This document shows positions 8,483-16,480 of a stretch of 64,000 bases of DNA, piece after piece. This stretch comes from Chryseobacterium foetidum (GTDB lineage: Bacteria; Bacteroidota; Bacteroidia; Flavobacteriales; Weeksellaceae), in the NCBI RefSeq assembly GCF_025457425.1, contig NZ_JAMXIA010000001.1:2418001-2482000 (forward strand). Reading direction: 5' to 3'. The translations under genes were made by a program, and so were the position numbers. Under the pieces are notes generated by a model. The model searched no databases, was not told where the DNA came from, and saw only the letters and a list, made by a program, of their open reading frames with translations. Positions within the stretch are counted from its first letter, which is position 1, and every line of letters begins with the position of its first letter.

Positions 8483-8518
8483 TTTTCAACCCAATTGAAG
8501 TCTAAGATTATAAAAGTA

Positions 8519-9922
8519 TTAAAAATTCTGTCCGATTCCGAAGAAAAAAAGACCATCTTCTTTTGATCTTCCGTAATCAAAATACAGTATAGTAGATTGG
8601 TTCCAGCCAATTCTCAAACCTGCTCCGTAAGAAGTCTTGATGTTCTGGAAATTTAGATCCTGCCAACGGTTTCTTACAGTTCCCATATCAAAGAATGGAG
8701 CAACAGTAAAAGAGAAATGCTGCTTCCATAGATTAGTTTCAGCAAGACGGGCACGCAATTCAAAATTAGCAAACCACATTGATCTTGCCAGAAAACGGTT
8801 GGCACGGTAACCTCTTAAAGAAGCTTTTCCACCTAATGCATTAATACTGCCTTCTGGGCTCCATTGATCCTGAAATTCAAAAAATGGAGGATTTTTACCA
8901 AAGACATTTCCAACTCCCGCCCGACCTGCAAGTACGGTACGTTTCCCGAAAGGAAGTTTCTGATAATACCTTCCCTGAATCAATAATTTATCAAAATCAA
9001 ACTGAGAACCGATGTATTTCCCTGAATATTCATTGGCAATCTCAAAATAAGCACCTTTTGACGGATCGGGTTCAAAATCTCTTGTGTCATAGATCAGAGC
9101 ATTCTGGATGATCGAAACCCAGCCACCGTCTACACCTGAAATATTTCCCTGCTCAAAATCTCTCCTGAGAAGTGAAGTTCCGTTAGGCGCTTTGGTGTTA
9201 TTTCTCGTAAGCGGATCGATGGCATCGGCTTCCATTCCTTCGAAAGTTGTATAATCAAGGTGTTGAATTTCATAACCTCCCATTATTCTCCATTTTCCGT
9301 TTCCAAGAGTATAATCCGCTTTCAGGTTCAGCATAAATTCCGTTTCTCTGAATCGGTTAGAAAGAGCATCCGTTACGAATGCAGCTTCATTACCAAGACC
9401 GGGACGTAATGTTTTTCTTGCTTTGTCAAAATCTTTGTAAGTTGAAAATGTAACATTTTCATTGGAGGGAAGGCTTATGTCTCCCAAGGTCTTTTCCGTA
9501 AGACCGAAATAAAGGTTTGCAGGATTTTGCTGGGCTTTAAAATCAACTTTAAATCTCCATCTGCTGCCTTTGTAATAGGGAACATCTAATGAGAGTGCCA
9601 ATTCTCGTGCATTTGATGTGTAGTAAGCAGCATTGGCTTTTAACTTCATCAGATATGGGGTGTAAGCAAATAATTCATTGTCCCGTTTTCCGTTCCAGAT
9701 GACGTTGGTTCTCACACCAAAACCAAATCCTGTAACGGGATCAGAGGAAATATCAGGAATTCCTGTTACAAAGATTCCCTCTTTTTTTTTAGCTAAATCT
9801 GCATCGCTCATCCTTTTGGATTTTGCATACGAAATCGTATCACGTGCTGTTGATGAAATTTCCTGCGCTTCTACTGCGACCGACGAAACTACCGTTGCAG
9901 CAATTGAAATAAATTTTCTCAT
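8519..9922 (-). CDS. BamA/TamA-family outer-membrane barrel protein
   Basis: 467 residues with a signal peptide (MRKFISIAATVVSSVAVEAQ). No POTRA repeats precede the barrel. The sequence is made of alternating beta strands, holds GGKASLRGYRANRF near residue 370 (the LRGY form of the Omp85 L6 motif), and ends in a C-terminal Phe (GIGQNF), as outer-membrane barrels do. Likely a D15/Omp85-type surface protein whose cargo is unknown. It is a single-gene unit between the LTA-synthase-like and two-component genes, and its upstream region carries a copy of the shared operator, so it probably belongs to the same envelope response. Confidence 0.8.
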   Translation of the reverse strand: MRKFISIAATVVSSVAVEAQEISSTARDTISYAKSKRMSDADLAKKKEGIFVTGIPDISSDPVTGFGFGVRTNVIWNGKRDNELFAYTPYLMKLKANAAYYTSNARELALSLDVPYYKGSRWRFKVDFKAQQNPANLYFGLTEKTLGDISLPSNENVTFSTYKDFDKARKTLRPGLGNEAAFVTDALSNRFRETEFMLNLKADYTLGNGKWRIMGGYEIQHLDYTTFEGMEADAIDPLTRNNTKAPNGTSLLRRDFEQGNISGVDGGWVSIIQNALIYDTRDFEPDPSKGAYFEIANEYSGKYIGSQFDFDKLLIQGRYYQKLPFGKRTVLAGRAGVGNVFGKNPPFFEFQDQWSPEGSINALGGKASLRGYRANRFLARSMWFANFELRARLAETNLWKQHFSFTVAPFFDMGTVRNRWQDLNFQNIKTSYGAGLRIGWNQSTILYFDYGRSKEDGLFFFGIGQNF

Positions 9923-10062
9923 TTAAAATATTTTGATAGTAAATAATATGTAAGAGCAAACACAAAAGCTAATGATCCCCAAGAAGTGTTTCTAAGGAAT
10001 ATTTTTAAAAAAGAATATTTAGGATTAATTTTTTTCTGAGAGTGCCATTGTTTATTTTGACA

Positions 10063-10096
10063 CAAAGAAAAATTCCAATTTTGAAGAAATTTAGAA
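10063..10096 (-). promoter_or_regulatory. Shared direct-repeat operator (site C) before the BamA-like gene
   Basis: TTTTGAA (10079-10085), GAAA, TTTAGAA (10090-10096): one base differs from sites A and B. On the minus strand eight bases separate it from TTTCTTTG (10070-10063), a near TAnnTTTG box. The BamA-like start lies about 140 bases downstream, leaving a long leader. Confidence 0.6.
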
Positions 10097-10124
10097 TTAG
10101 GGAAAATGAGTGGGAATTTAGATG

Positions 10125-11411
10125 TTATAATGTCACAGAAAAGATGTGATTTTGCTCTGAAAAATGATAGTCAACAGTCCAGTTTTGCGATTTTGATATT
10201 TCTTTAATAATTGCCAAACCCAAACCGCTTCCACTGTTGGCAAAAGATAATTTTGAGAACCTTTTAAAAAGCATGTTTTCATCTAGTTTTTCAGAACCTG
10301 AATTGGATACTGATAAGACTGAATTTTCTAAATTAATTTTAATATAGCCTTCAGATTTTGTATGCCTGATAGCGTTTAAAACCAAATTATTGATCAGAAT
10401 TTCTGCCAGACTGATGTTGCCTTTAATTATTGTTTTCTGCAAAGTAGAAACCTCTAAGGTGATGTTTTTCTGAAGGATGTGCTCTTCAAGATTTGCTAAA
10501 ATCTGTTTTACAATTAAATCAAATTGGATAGTTTCTGACTTATTAAACTGACTGTTCTCAATTTTAGCCAGAAGTAAAAGGTTTTGATTAATTCTTGCAC
10601 TTCGGGAAAGTGCTTTGTTCATATCTTCAGCAATATTATACTGCTTTTCCGTAAGATCTGAGTTCTGCAGAAGAAGATCCAGCTTGTTTTTAAGGATTGC
10701 CAAAGGGGTTTGCAATTCGTGGGAAGCGTTTTCTGTAAACTCTTTCTGGGTTTTGTAAACCGATACATTTTGAGCAATGAGTTTTTGAAGAGAAACATTC
10801 AGTTCCTGAAATTCAATTGTGTCTGATGGCTCGAACTCAATCTGAGTATGATTGTTAAGGTTAAAATGTTTAAGCTGATCCAAAGTTTTACGAAAGGGCT
10901 TCCAGATTGATTTGGAAAGTTTCCTGTTTAAAATAAATAAACCGCTTACAATCAGTATAAAAAAGAAAAACGTAACCATTCCGATAATCATTACTGTTCC
11001 TTCAGTTTCTTCAATGTTGGTTTCTATAGTAAAAAGGTACGTTTCGTTTTTGATATAGATTACTTTTTCCAGACATCGGTAACGTTCAATTTTGGTATCT
11101 GAAGAAAAAGGTTTGTATTTTTCTGTCGTAAAAATCTTGTCCTGTTTCAGAATTTTAGCATTCAGTTTTTCAATATTGGTTCCTGGCTGAATTTGATTCC
11201 ACAGCGCAATATTCCGTTGCATTTCTTCAGAAGAAATAGACATCCGGTTAAATTCATAAGAAGTTTTTTCAGCTACGATCTCATTGTGCTCGTCAAGTTC
11301 ATCCTGCCAGATCGCATCTACCACAAAATAATAAACAGGAATACTGATCGTGAGAACAATCAGTACAAAAATTAAGAACGGTCTTGTGGTTTTGCTTAAT
11401 AAAGGCTTCAT
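10125..11411 (-). CDS. Sensor histidine kinase
   Basis: About 428 residues from ATG at 11411 (MKPLLSKTTRPF), ten bases after the response-regulator stop; a longer frame from 11453 would overlap it. Two membrane segments enclose a periplasmic sensor region of about 115 residues; the second (FFFFILIVSGLFIL) leads to a linker, then the H-box SHELQTPLAILKNKL, an N-box LVLNAIRHT and a G-box GSGLGLAIIKEIS. It should autophosphorylate on the His of SHELQTP and pass the phosphate to the neighbouring regulator. The signal is unknown; the likely target genes all act in the envelope. Confidence 0.9.
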   Translation of the reverse strand: MKPLLSKTTRPFLIFVLIVLTISIPVYYFVVDAIWQDELDEHNEIVAEKTSYEFNRMSISSEEMQRNIALWNQIQPGTNIEKLNAKILKQDKIFTTEKYKPFSSDTKIERYRCLEKVIYIKNETYLFTIETNIEETEGTVMIIGMVTFFFFILIVSGLFILNRKLSKSIWKPFRKTLDQLKHFNLNNHTQIEFEPSDTIEFQELNVSLQKLIAQNVSVYKTQKEFTENASHELQTPLAILKNKLDLLLQNSDLTEKQYNIAEDMNKALSRSARINQNLLLLAKIENSQFNKSETIQFDLIVKQILANLEEHILQKNITLEVSTLQKTIIKGNISLAEILINNLVLNAIRHTKSEGYIKINLENSVLSVSNSGSEKLDENMLFKRFSKLSFANSGSGLGLAIIKEISKSQNWTVDYHFSEQNHIFSVTL

Positions 11412-11421
11412 TGAAATCTTT

Positions 11422-12099
11422 TTATTGACTTTCCCATTTATAACCCGTTCCATAAACCGTTTTCAGATAATGGTCACATCCTGCATCATATAATTTTTTC
11501 TTAAGATTTTTTACGTGAGCATAAACAAAATCATGGTTTTCAAGCATATCTGCAAAATCACCGGAAAGATGCTCTGCCAAAGTACTCTTTGAAATTACAC
11601 GGTTTTTATTTCCCAAGAAATATACCAATAAATCGAATTCTTTCTTTGTCAAAGTTATTAAACTGTTATTTACTGAAACCGTTTTTGCCAAAAGGTCGAT
11701 CTGAAGTTCATTTTGAGCCACGACATTTGTGCTATTAAACTGTTTTCTTCTGATAATGGAATAAATTCGTGCTGCCAATTCCGAGAGATGAAATGGCTTG
11801 GTTAAATAATCATCTGCTCCGATTTCGAGACCTTTGATTTTATCGTCCAATGCATTTTTTGCAGATATGATGATTACGCCATCCTGTTTTTGCTCTTTTT
11901 TTAGTTCTTCCAGAATTTTTAAACCGTTTCCGTCAGGCAAAGTAATGTCTAATAAAATACAGTCGTACTGAAAGACTTCAATTTTGCTCATCGCTTCGTT
12001 GAATGTTGATGCAAATTCACACAGATATTTTTCTTCCGAAAGGTATTCTGCAATACTTTTTGCCAATTCTTCTTCGTCTTCAACAATCAAGATTTTCAT
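11422..12099 (-). CDS. OmpR-family response regulator
   Basis: 225 residues. The receiver domain holds the acidic pocket (EDEE, 7-10), phospho-acceptor Asp51 in DCILLDITLPDG, Ser79 and Lys101 in TKPF; from about 130 a winged-helix DNA-binding domain follows (LTKKEFDLLVYFLGNKNRV ... YVHVK-like segment ... TVYGTGYKW). OmpR-type proteins bind as dimers to direct repeats with about 11-base spacing, and such a repeat stands before its own gene and before three neighbouring units. It is therefore the best candidate regulator for the whole 3.8-12.1 kb cluster, itself included. The kinase gene follows at ten bases. Confidence 0.92.
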   Translation of the reverse strand: MKILIVEDEEELAKSIAEYLSEEKYLCEFASTFNEAMSKIEVFQYDCILLDITLPDGNGLKILEELKKEQKQDGVIIISAKNALDDKIKGLEIGADDYLTKPFHLSELAARIYSIIRRKQFNSTNVVAQNELQIDLLAKTVSVNNSLITLTKKEFDLLVYFLGNKNRVISKSTLAEHLSGDFADMLENHDFVYAHVKNLKKKLYDAGCDHYLKTVYGTGYKWESQ

Positions 12100-12103
12100 A
12101 TCG

Positions 12104-12138
12104 CTAATTTAGTCATTCAATTTTGAAGAAAATTTGAA
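12104..12138 (-). promoter_or_regulatory. Shared direct-repeat operator (site D) before the response regulator
   Basis: TTTTGAA (12121-12127), GAAA, ATTTGAA (12132-12138): one base differs from sites A and B. On the minus strand nine bases separate it from TAAATTAG (12111-12104), one base away from TAnnTTTG, with the regulator ATG at 12099. This points to autoregulation. Confidence 0.6.
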
Positions 12139-12258
12139 TTTTAAGATGATTCTTCATTTTTCTATTAAAACATTGTAAACGTATCGCCAAGCTTGGCATA
12201 ATGTTATGGCACTATATTGCCAAATCCTTTCTGTAATCATAAGGGAAGAACTGTTTGT

Positions 12259-12420
12259 CTAACTATATATTAGACCAGCCCTACAAAAAAGCTGTTTTCT
12301 AATTTTTATTTTTGACCCACCCCCATCCTTATTTCGCAATTCCAAATCTGAAATTGAAACTCGATTTTTCCGCAGTCTTCTGGCGTATCGCAATGCTCGA
12401 TTTAAGGTTTCGTTTTCCAT
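12259..12420 (-). CDS. Possible small basic protein, 53 residues
   Basis: An ATG at 12420 opens 53 codons with a very basic amphipathic start (LNRALRYARRLRKNR) and ends at 12259. It lies in an otherwise gene-poor 700-base stretch at the left edge of the integrative element. No family is recognised; it could be a truncated gene. The rest of 12421-12808 shows no gene, only AT-rich DNA with a weak hairpin at 12787-12807 just below the next gene. Confidence 0.25.
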   Translation of the reverse strand: MENETLNRALRYARRLRKNRVSISDLELRNKDGGGSKIKIRKQLFCRAGLIYS

Positions 12421-12808
12421 GTGAAAACGCCACTAAATCTAAATTTTGTTCTGATAAAATAGATAGATGATAGGTTAAAAAGATTAAAAAAATTTCTGTA
12501 ATACAATTTGACGAATGATAAGCATAGTCTGTGAAGGACTGTTATTTCAAGCACTCCTACATCATCAAAAACGCTATCACTATAAATTTAGTTATAAAAT
12601 TATGATGTGACAAAGTATAGCTTTAAATACTTTCCCCCTGACATCTTGATCAATATCTAATAAAAAAGTATCCATCAGTATTATTAATAGAGATAGATGA
12701 ATAGTATGCCTAGTGTATTATTATGCAGATTATATTTACGAAACGTTACGCTTTATAATTCAGATTTACTGACCAAAGTAAATTTTGCTATTTTTAATTG
12801 TAATAGCT

Positions 12809-14185
12809 TTAGACTTCTATATTCACTTGCGGTTGCACGCCATTAGCTTCCAGCATTATTTTTTGAATTAGGACTGCAAGATCAGTCTTTTTAGCCCATT
12901 CTACTGTTGTCATAATGCTATCATGAATCGTGAACAGAGGCATTTTTGGAAACATTTTACTCAACCGTGGTGTAACTATTTCTAAGATGCAGAACGCTTC
13001 TATATTCTGCATTTCTTTACTTAAGTCAGTAAAATCATTCTTTTTTAATTTTTTAAGAAATTCTGAAAAATGTGGGAATCTTGATTCAAATACTTTAAAA
13101 TCTTCGTTTTGATATGCAGCAGAAGCCGTGTCAATATAGAATAGTCGTAGGATCAGCTTCTTAACCAAATCTCTTTTGCTTCCATAGGTTACCCTTCTCA
13201 CTTTATTTTTTTTCCACTCGTTTCGTGTTAATGGGGTCTCTCGATTACCAAACCAAATGTCAGCCATTCGTGTATAAAAATCGTCTTTTAAAATCCACTG
13301 TTTTATGGTCTGATACTCCTCTTGGAAACCATCTTTATGTATTAAATCTTTGACGTTCTCGAACATAAGGGTACGTCTACCCGTTGGCTTTCTAGTTGTT
13401 GTTCCAATATTTCCTAGCATTTCTTCAATAAAGACTACTAGAAAGTAGGGTTGGCTAGCCTTAAGGTCGATATTGAAAAAAAATTCGGTGTTGAAACGAA
13501 GAAAAGGACGTATTTTTTTCGATAAATTGGTTAGGTTAGTATGAAGCCGATCGTCTGACAGCTTTTTTCGGCTAAAATAGAATTCTTTATTTTTTATTTT
13601 TTCAATTGCAAGTAAGTAAGATTGTCGTTTCAAAATATTTGGTTCTTTATTCGCTGTCTGAACAGCTGCGTCGTAATCAATTTCTAAACCTTGATAAAAC
13701 CATTTTGTAAGATGTGAGCACTTAATACTTCTTCCATTAAAATACTCAACAACGTTTATGTTTTTTAGTTTATTAAGGCTCGTAACATCGATTACTTCAA
13801 ATTCCGTAGATTCAAATTTTGAATCATTGATGAACCTATATGACTTTGATTTGTTATGGTAGGTCGAATAATTTTTCATCTCAATAATGCCATTTTCTAT
13901 AAAATAATTGAAGTATTTTCGGTAACCATAAAAGTGTTTTTCCAAAATCTTTGAAGATAAAGGGACAAAGCCGTCAAAACACTCGTTAAATTCAGGGTAT
14001 TTAAACCTGCGTGAAGCGATTAAGTTTAAAAAATGACAAGCCAGAGGTATGTGTAGATGAAATTTTGGCTTGTTAGTGGCAATTGCGTTGTGTAGATTAT
14101 TAACCACGGATTTTGGTAGAGTGATCGACTTAGGTATTATAAGAGAATTAGAAGTAGAAAATATCGAAGTTTTGTTTTGTTTCAT
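12809..14185 (-). CDS. Mobile-element protein with single-subunit-polymerase-like motifs
   Basis: 458 residues, no signal or membrane segment. In order: RLHTNLTNLSKKIRPFL (213-229), NIDLKASQP (Asp240), R321..K328..TYG (334-335), QNIEAFCILE (393-402) and FTIHDSI (His421-Asp422-Ser423). That order matches motif A (catalytic Asp), motif B (R/K...YG), the Q-rich helix and motif C (HDE or HDS, second catalytic Asp) of family A DNA polymerases and T7-like RNA polymerases. I recall plasmid and element proteins with an ID(I/L)KNSQP motif that share this layout but have no settled function. It may replicate or copy the element. The polymerase reading is inference from motif order only. Confidence 0.55.
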   Translation of the reverse strand: MKQNKTSIFSTSNSLIIPKSITLPKSVVNNLHNAIATNKPKFHLHIPLACHFLNLIASRRFKYPEFNECFDGFVPLSSKILEKHFYGYRKYFNYFIENGIIEMKNYSTYHNKSKSYRFINDSKFESTEFEVIDVTSLNKLKNINVVEYFNGRSIKCSHLTKWFYQGLEIDYDAAVQTANKEPNILKRQSYLLAIEKIKNKEFYFSRKKLSDDRLHTNLTNLSKKIRPFLRFNTEFFFNIDLKASQPYFLVVFIEEMLGNIGTTTRKPTGRRTLMFENVKDLIHKDGFQEEYQTIKQWILKDDFYTRMADIWFGNRETPLTRNEWKKNKVRRVTYGSKRDLVKKLILRLFYIDTASAAYQNEDFKVFESRFPHFSEFLKKLKKNDFTDLSKEMQNIEAFCILEIVTPRLSKMFPKMPLFTIHDSIMTTVEWAKKTDLAVLIQKIMLEANGVQPQVNIEV

Positions 14186-14322
14186 TATAGATGAAATAAG
14201 GATTTTTCACCTTGTTCCTTGCGATATAGGCATAAGACTGTTAGCACAGAAGAATTTCGGTGTTTTGATATTGCTTTAAAAAATGTGGAGTTATCCTGCT
14301 GTAGCAACAGGGCAAATTAGAA

Positions 14323-14344
14323 ATCCGTTTTTAATAGAACGGAT
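14323..14344 (-). terminator. Hairpin below the small element gene
   Basis: ATCCGTT (14323-14329) pairs perfectly with AACGGAT (14338-14344). It lies just past the stop of the 107-residue minus-strand gene; only a short T-rich tail follows, so it is a weak terminator. A second small hairpin lies at 14295-14311. Confidence 0.4.
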
Positions 14345-14350
14345 ATGAGA

Positions 14351-14674
14351 TTAGGAAATTCTATCGACTTGATTTTGAATAGCAGATAGGTAAGATAGCA
14401 GTTTCTTAGGTACATTTTTTGAGAGACCTGATAAGAGACTGACTTTTTGAAAAAAGCTAATGCAGATATTCTTCGCAACTTTAGAAAGTATACGGAATGC
14501 CATTAAGCTATCTTTCATAAAATGAAAATCAATTTCATTGGCTTCATCAAAAAAATTTGATACCCTAAGCTTACTAAAAAACTTAATTTTCGATACTGCC
14601 CGCACAACGCAACCCCCCTCTTGGATAATTCTATCTAAGTGATCTTGGACTTCTTTTGCTGTTATTGTGGGCAT
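14351..14674 (-). CDS. Unknown element protein, 107 residues
   Basis: A short basic, helical protein (MPTITAKEVQDHLDRII ... KKLLSYLSAIQNQVDRIS). It starts two bases after the stop of the HTH gene, so the two are co-transcribed. In similar small elements this position is held by an accessory or mobilisation-type protein, but nothing here proves that; no family recognised. Confidence 0.45.
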   Translation of the reverse strand: MPTITAKEVQDHLDRIIQEGGCVVRAVSKIKFFSKLRVSNFFDEANEIDFHFMKDSLMAFRILSKVAKNICISFFQKVSLLSGLSKNVPKKLLSYLSAIQNQVDRIS

Positions 14675-14676
14675 AT

Positions 14677-14901
14677 TTAGTTATTATTGAGAAAATAATG
14701 GGCAGTTTCTATCTGCAATTCTTGTTCAGTTTTTGCTGTGTTTAGAGCGATAAAATCGTCTATTTTTTGCCTGCTAAAAACAAGTTTTCTTCCAAAAGGC
14801 TTTGAGAATGGAATCTTTTTTTTATGGATTAGCTGATAGATGTATTTAGGCTTATATCCTAAATATGCTGCTACCTCCATAAGGGTCATAGTGTCCTTCA
14901 T
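14677..14901 (-). CDS. Excisionase-like helix-turn-helix protein
   Basis: 74 residues. TLMEVAAYLGYKPKYIYQLIHKKKIPFSKPFGRKLVFSRQKIDDFI is the classic MerR-like winged-helix domain of AlpA/Xis proteins (the HTH_17 type): helix-turn-helix, short wing with a Gly-Arg-Lys, then a helix starting at the K-I-D-D-F segment. Such proteins bend att DNA for excision or act as small regulators. Its place one gene below the recombinase, with the perfect hairpin at 15017-15050 between, supports an excision role. Confidence 0.75.
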   Translation of the reverse strand: MKDTMTLMEVAAYLGYKPKYIYQLIHKKKIPFSKPFGRKLVFSRQKIDDFIALNTAKTEQELQIETAHYFLNNN

Positions 14902-15016
14902 TTAGTGTAAAAAACTAAATACATTGTTTCGGTATTTTAGTTTAGTGGTATAAAATTAATTAGAATAAAATTAAATACAAAACCATGTAAATGTTGAAAT
15001 TACGCTAAATAATAAA

Positions 15017-15050
15017 AAAATTATCATTCAGGTATCTGAATGATAATTTT
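15017..15050 (-). terminator. Strong terminator of the recombinase gene
   Basis: A perfect 15-base stem (15017-15031 with 15036-15050) around the loop GTAT, with A and T runs on its outside. It lies 26 bases past the recombinase stop and separates that gene from the HTH gene. A single TTATCCACA, the DnaA-box consensus, lies between at 15066-15074. Confidence 0.8.
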
Positions 15051-15075
15051 ACATTATTTAAAAAGTTATCCACAA

Positions 15076-16155
15076 TTAGCATAATCCAGCGGTCGCCTGA
15101 TCTCTCAGGTCAGTAACATGGTTTAAATACTTTGCGGTTGTGTTAATATTTTTATGCCCCATAGTATCTGCTACAACCTTCAAATTAACACCGTTTTTAA
15201 GCAATCTTGTGGCGAAAGAGTGTCTGCCGCAGTAACTTGTCAGGTGCTTCGTGATTCCAGCTTTTAAAGCCCATCTTTTTATTACTCCGTTTATGCCGTT
15301 AAGCGTTAGATTTTTGCCTGTACTTTTATTTTTAAGGTTAAAAACTAGTTCATCGCCAGATCCTGCTTTTCCTAGTTCAAAGAGCATACGTTCGCTAATT
15401 TTATTTCTTATCGAAATTTTGTTTTTCTTACGAAACGTTGATAGTATGGAATCAGGAATTTCGCACCATTTCAAATCAAACATCTCAGCCATTCCTAGAC
15501 CTGAATAGCAGCCAAACATAAAAGCTTTCTTGACTTCATTATTGCCACAAGGAGTTTCCCATAATAGTAGAATTTCATCTTCGTCTAAAATTTGTTTTTT
15601 CACGACTTTTTCAGAGGCTTCAGGCTTCTTTTTAAATATCACATCTTCGAATACCGAAGCCTGTAAGTAGTTTTCCTTTTTTGCGCAGTTTAAAATTTTT
15701 TTAAATTTTTTAAAATATCCGGCTGGCGTGGTTCCATTGAGATTCGCTTCGTAATTTAAGTATGTAGCAAAATTTTCGACAATGAATTCTGTAAGATTGG
15801 GAAAGGTTAATTTTTCCTGTTTAACCTTCTCTTTCAGAAAAAGCCGGAACTTTTTAACGGATGATATGACTGTGTTGATATCGGTCTGCACATAATTCTC
15901 AATATATCTATCGCAGTAGTCGATGATTGATACATCCTTTTTATATGCAGGTACTTTTCCTTGTTTTATTGATTCATACTCATCCAGAAAAGCTATTAAA
16001 AGCCTGTCAGCCTCTAATTTTTTATTTTTGAGATTGTCTCCCTTTCGAACTTTTAAAATTGTTTTAGTTCTTCGTTGATTATTTTCAATAATGTCAACAT
16101 AATAAGAAAACGTCCCATCATCTTTGTGTTTTCTCTTTCTTAGAATTACACCCAT
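15076..16155 (-). CDS. Tyrosine recombinase / integrase
   Basis: 359 residues: an N-terminal arm-type region, a SAM-like core-binding domain (about 85-190) and a C-terminal catalytic domain. Visible catalytic parts are R in CGRHSFATRLL, H in DTMGHKN and the Tyr nucleophile in TTAKYLNH. At the first Arg position the motif reads YSGLGMAEM in place of the usual TGLR; Bacteroidetes integrases often vary there. The H of the H-x-x-R box reads Y (SYCGR). It should join the element to the chromosome at the adjacent tRNA-Glu gene. Upstream (16224-16242 and 16300-16314) two small perfect hairpins could be arm sites or end leftover transcription. Confidence 0.88.
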   Translation of the reverse strand: MGVILRKRKHKDDGTFSYYVDIIENNQRRTKTILKVRKGDNLKNKKLEADRLLIAFLDEYESIKQGKVPAYKKDVSIIDYCDRYIENYVQTDINTVISSVKKFRLFLKEKVKQEKLTFPNLTEFIVENFATYLNYEANLNGTTPAGYFKKFKKILNCAKKENYLQASVFEDVIFKKKPEASEKVVKKQILDEDEILLLWETPCGNNEVKKAFMFGCYSGLGMAEMFDLKWCEIPDSILSTFRKKNKISIRNKISERMLFELGKAGSGDELVFNLKNKSTGKNLTLNGINGVIKRWALKAGITKHLTSYCGRHSFATRLLKNGVNLKVVADTMGHKNINTTAKYLNHVTDLRDQATAGLC

Positions 16156-16354
16156 AATTTTATACTTTTAAAATTAATAATTTTAAAATCTTTAAACTGT
16201 ACGGGTTTTAAATAAAAATAAAGAAACGTTTTAGTAACGTTTTTATATGAAATAAAGTAAAGTTGAATAAATTAAAATAAATTTGATTCTACCTTGAATG
16301 CCCTAAAATAGGGCGTTTATGCACTCATAGATCCTTGCGGAAAGTGCGATATTG

Positions 16355-16426
16355 TAGTCTATAGGAGAATCGAACTCCTGTTGCAAGGATGAAAACCTTG
16401 AGTCCTAACCACTAGACGAATAGACC
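16355..16426 (-). tRNA. tRNA-Glu (anticodon TTC)
   Basis: On the minus strand GGTCTAT opens a 7-base acceptor stem closed by ATAGACT, the anticodon loop reads TTTTCAT (anticodon TTC), and the T arm is CAGGAG-TTCGATT-CTCCT. No CCA is encoded. The integrative element lies against its 3' end, so this is the likely attachment site; the tRNA itself is intact. Confidence 0.92.
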
Positions 16427-16480
16427 AGATTTTGAGGATGCAAAAATATATATTAAGTTTTACATTTCAAAATTTTTCTC

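Larger units (their letters stand above)
12200..16354. mobile_element. Small integrative element next to tRNA-Glu (approximate ends)
   Basis: Between the two-component promoter and tRNA-Glu lie a tyrosine recombinase (start 200 bases from the tRNA 3' end), an excisionase-like HTH gene, a small unknown gene and a polymerase-motif gene, all on the minus strand and AT-richer than their neighbours. Insertion at the 3' side of a tRNA gene by a tyrosine recombinase is the standard arrangement. I could not find the expected copy of the tRNA 3' end near 12.1-12.8 kb, so the left end is a guess and the element may be a remnant. Confidence 0.6.

Noticed and set aside
12421..12808. Riboswitch or small RNA in the gene-free left part of the element
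   Set aside because: Only AT-rich sequence and one weak hairpin (12787-12807) are visible; no known conserved core.
15066..15074. DnaA box TTATCCACA as sign of a replication origin
   Set aside because: One box only, without repeats or AT-rich unwinding region; likely chance next to the recombinase terminator.
12264..16428. TAGACCAG near 12265 and at 16421-16428 as att direct repeats of the element
   Set aside because: Only eight bases match, and the tRNA copy is at the tRNA 5' end although the element lies at its 3' side. No copy of the tRNA 3' end was found near 12.1-12.8 kb.
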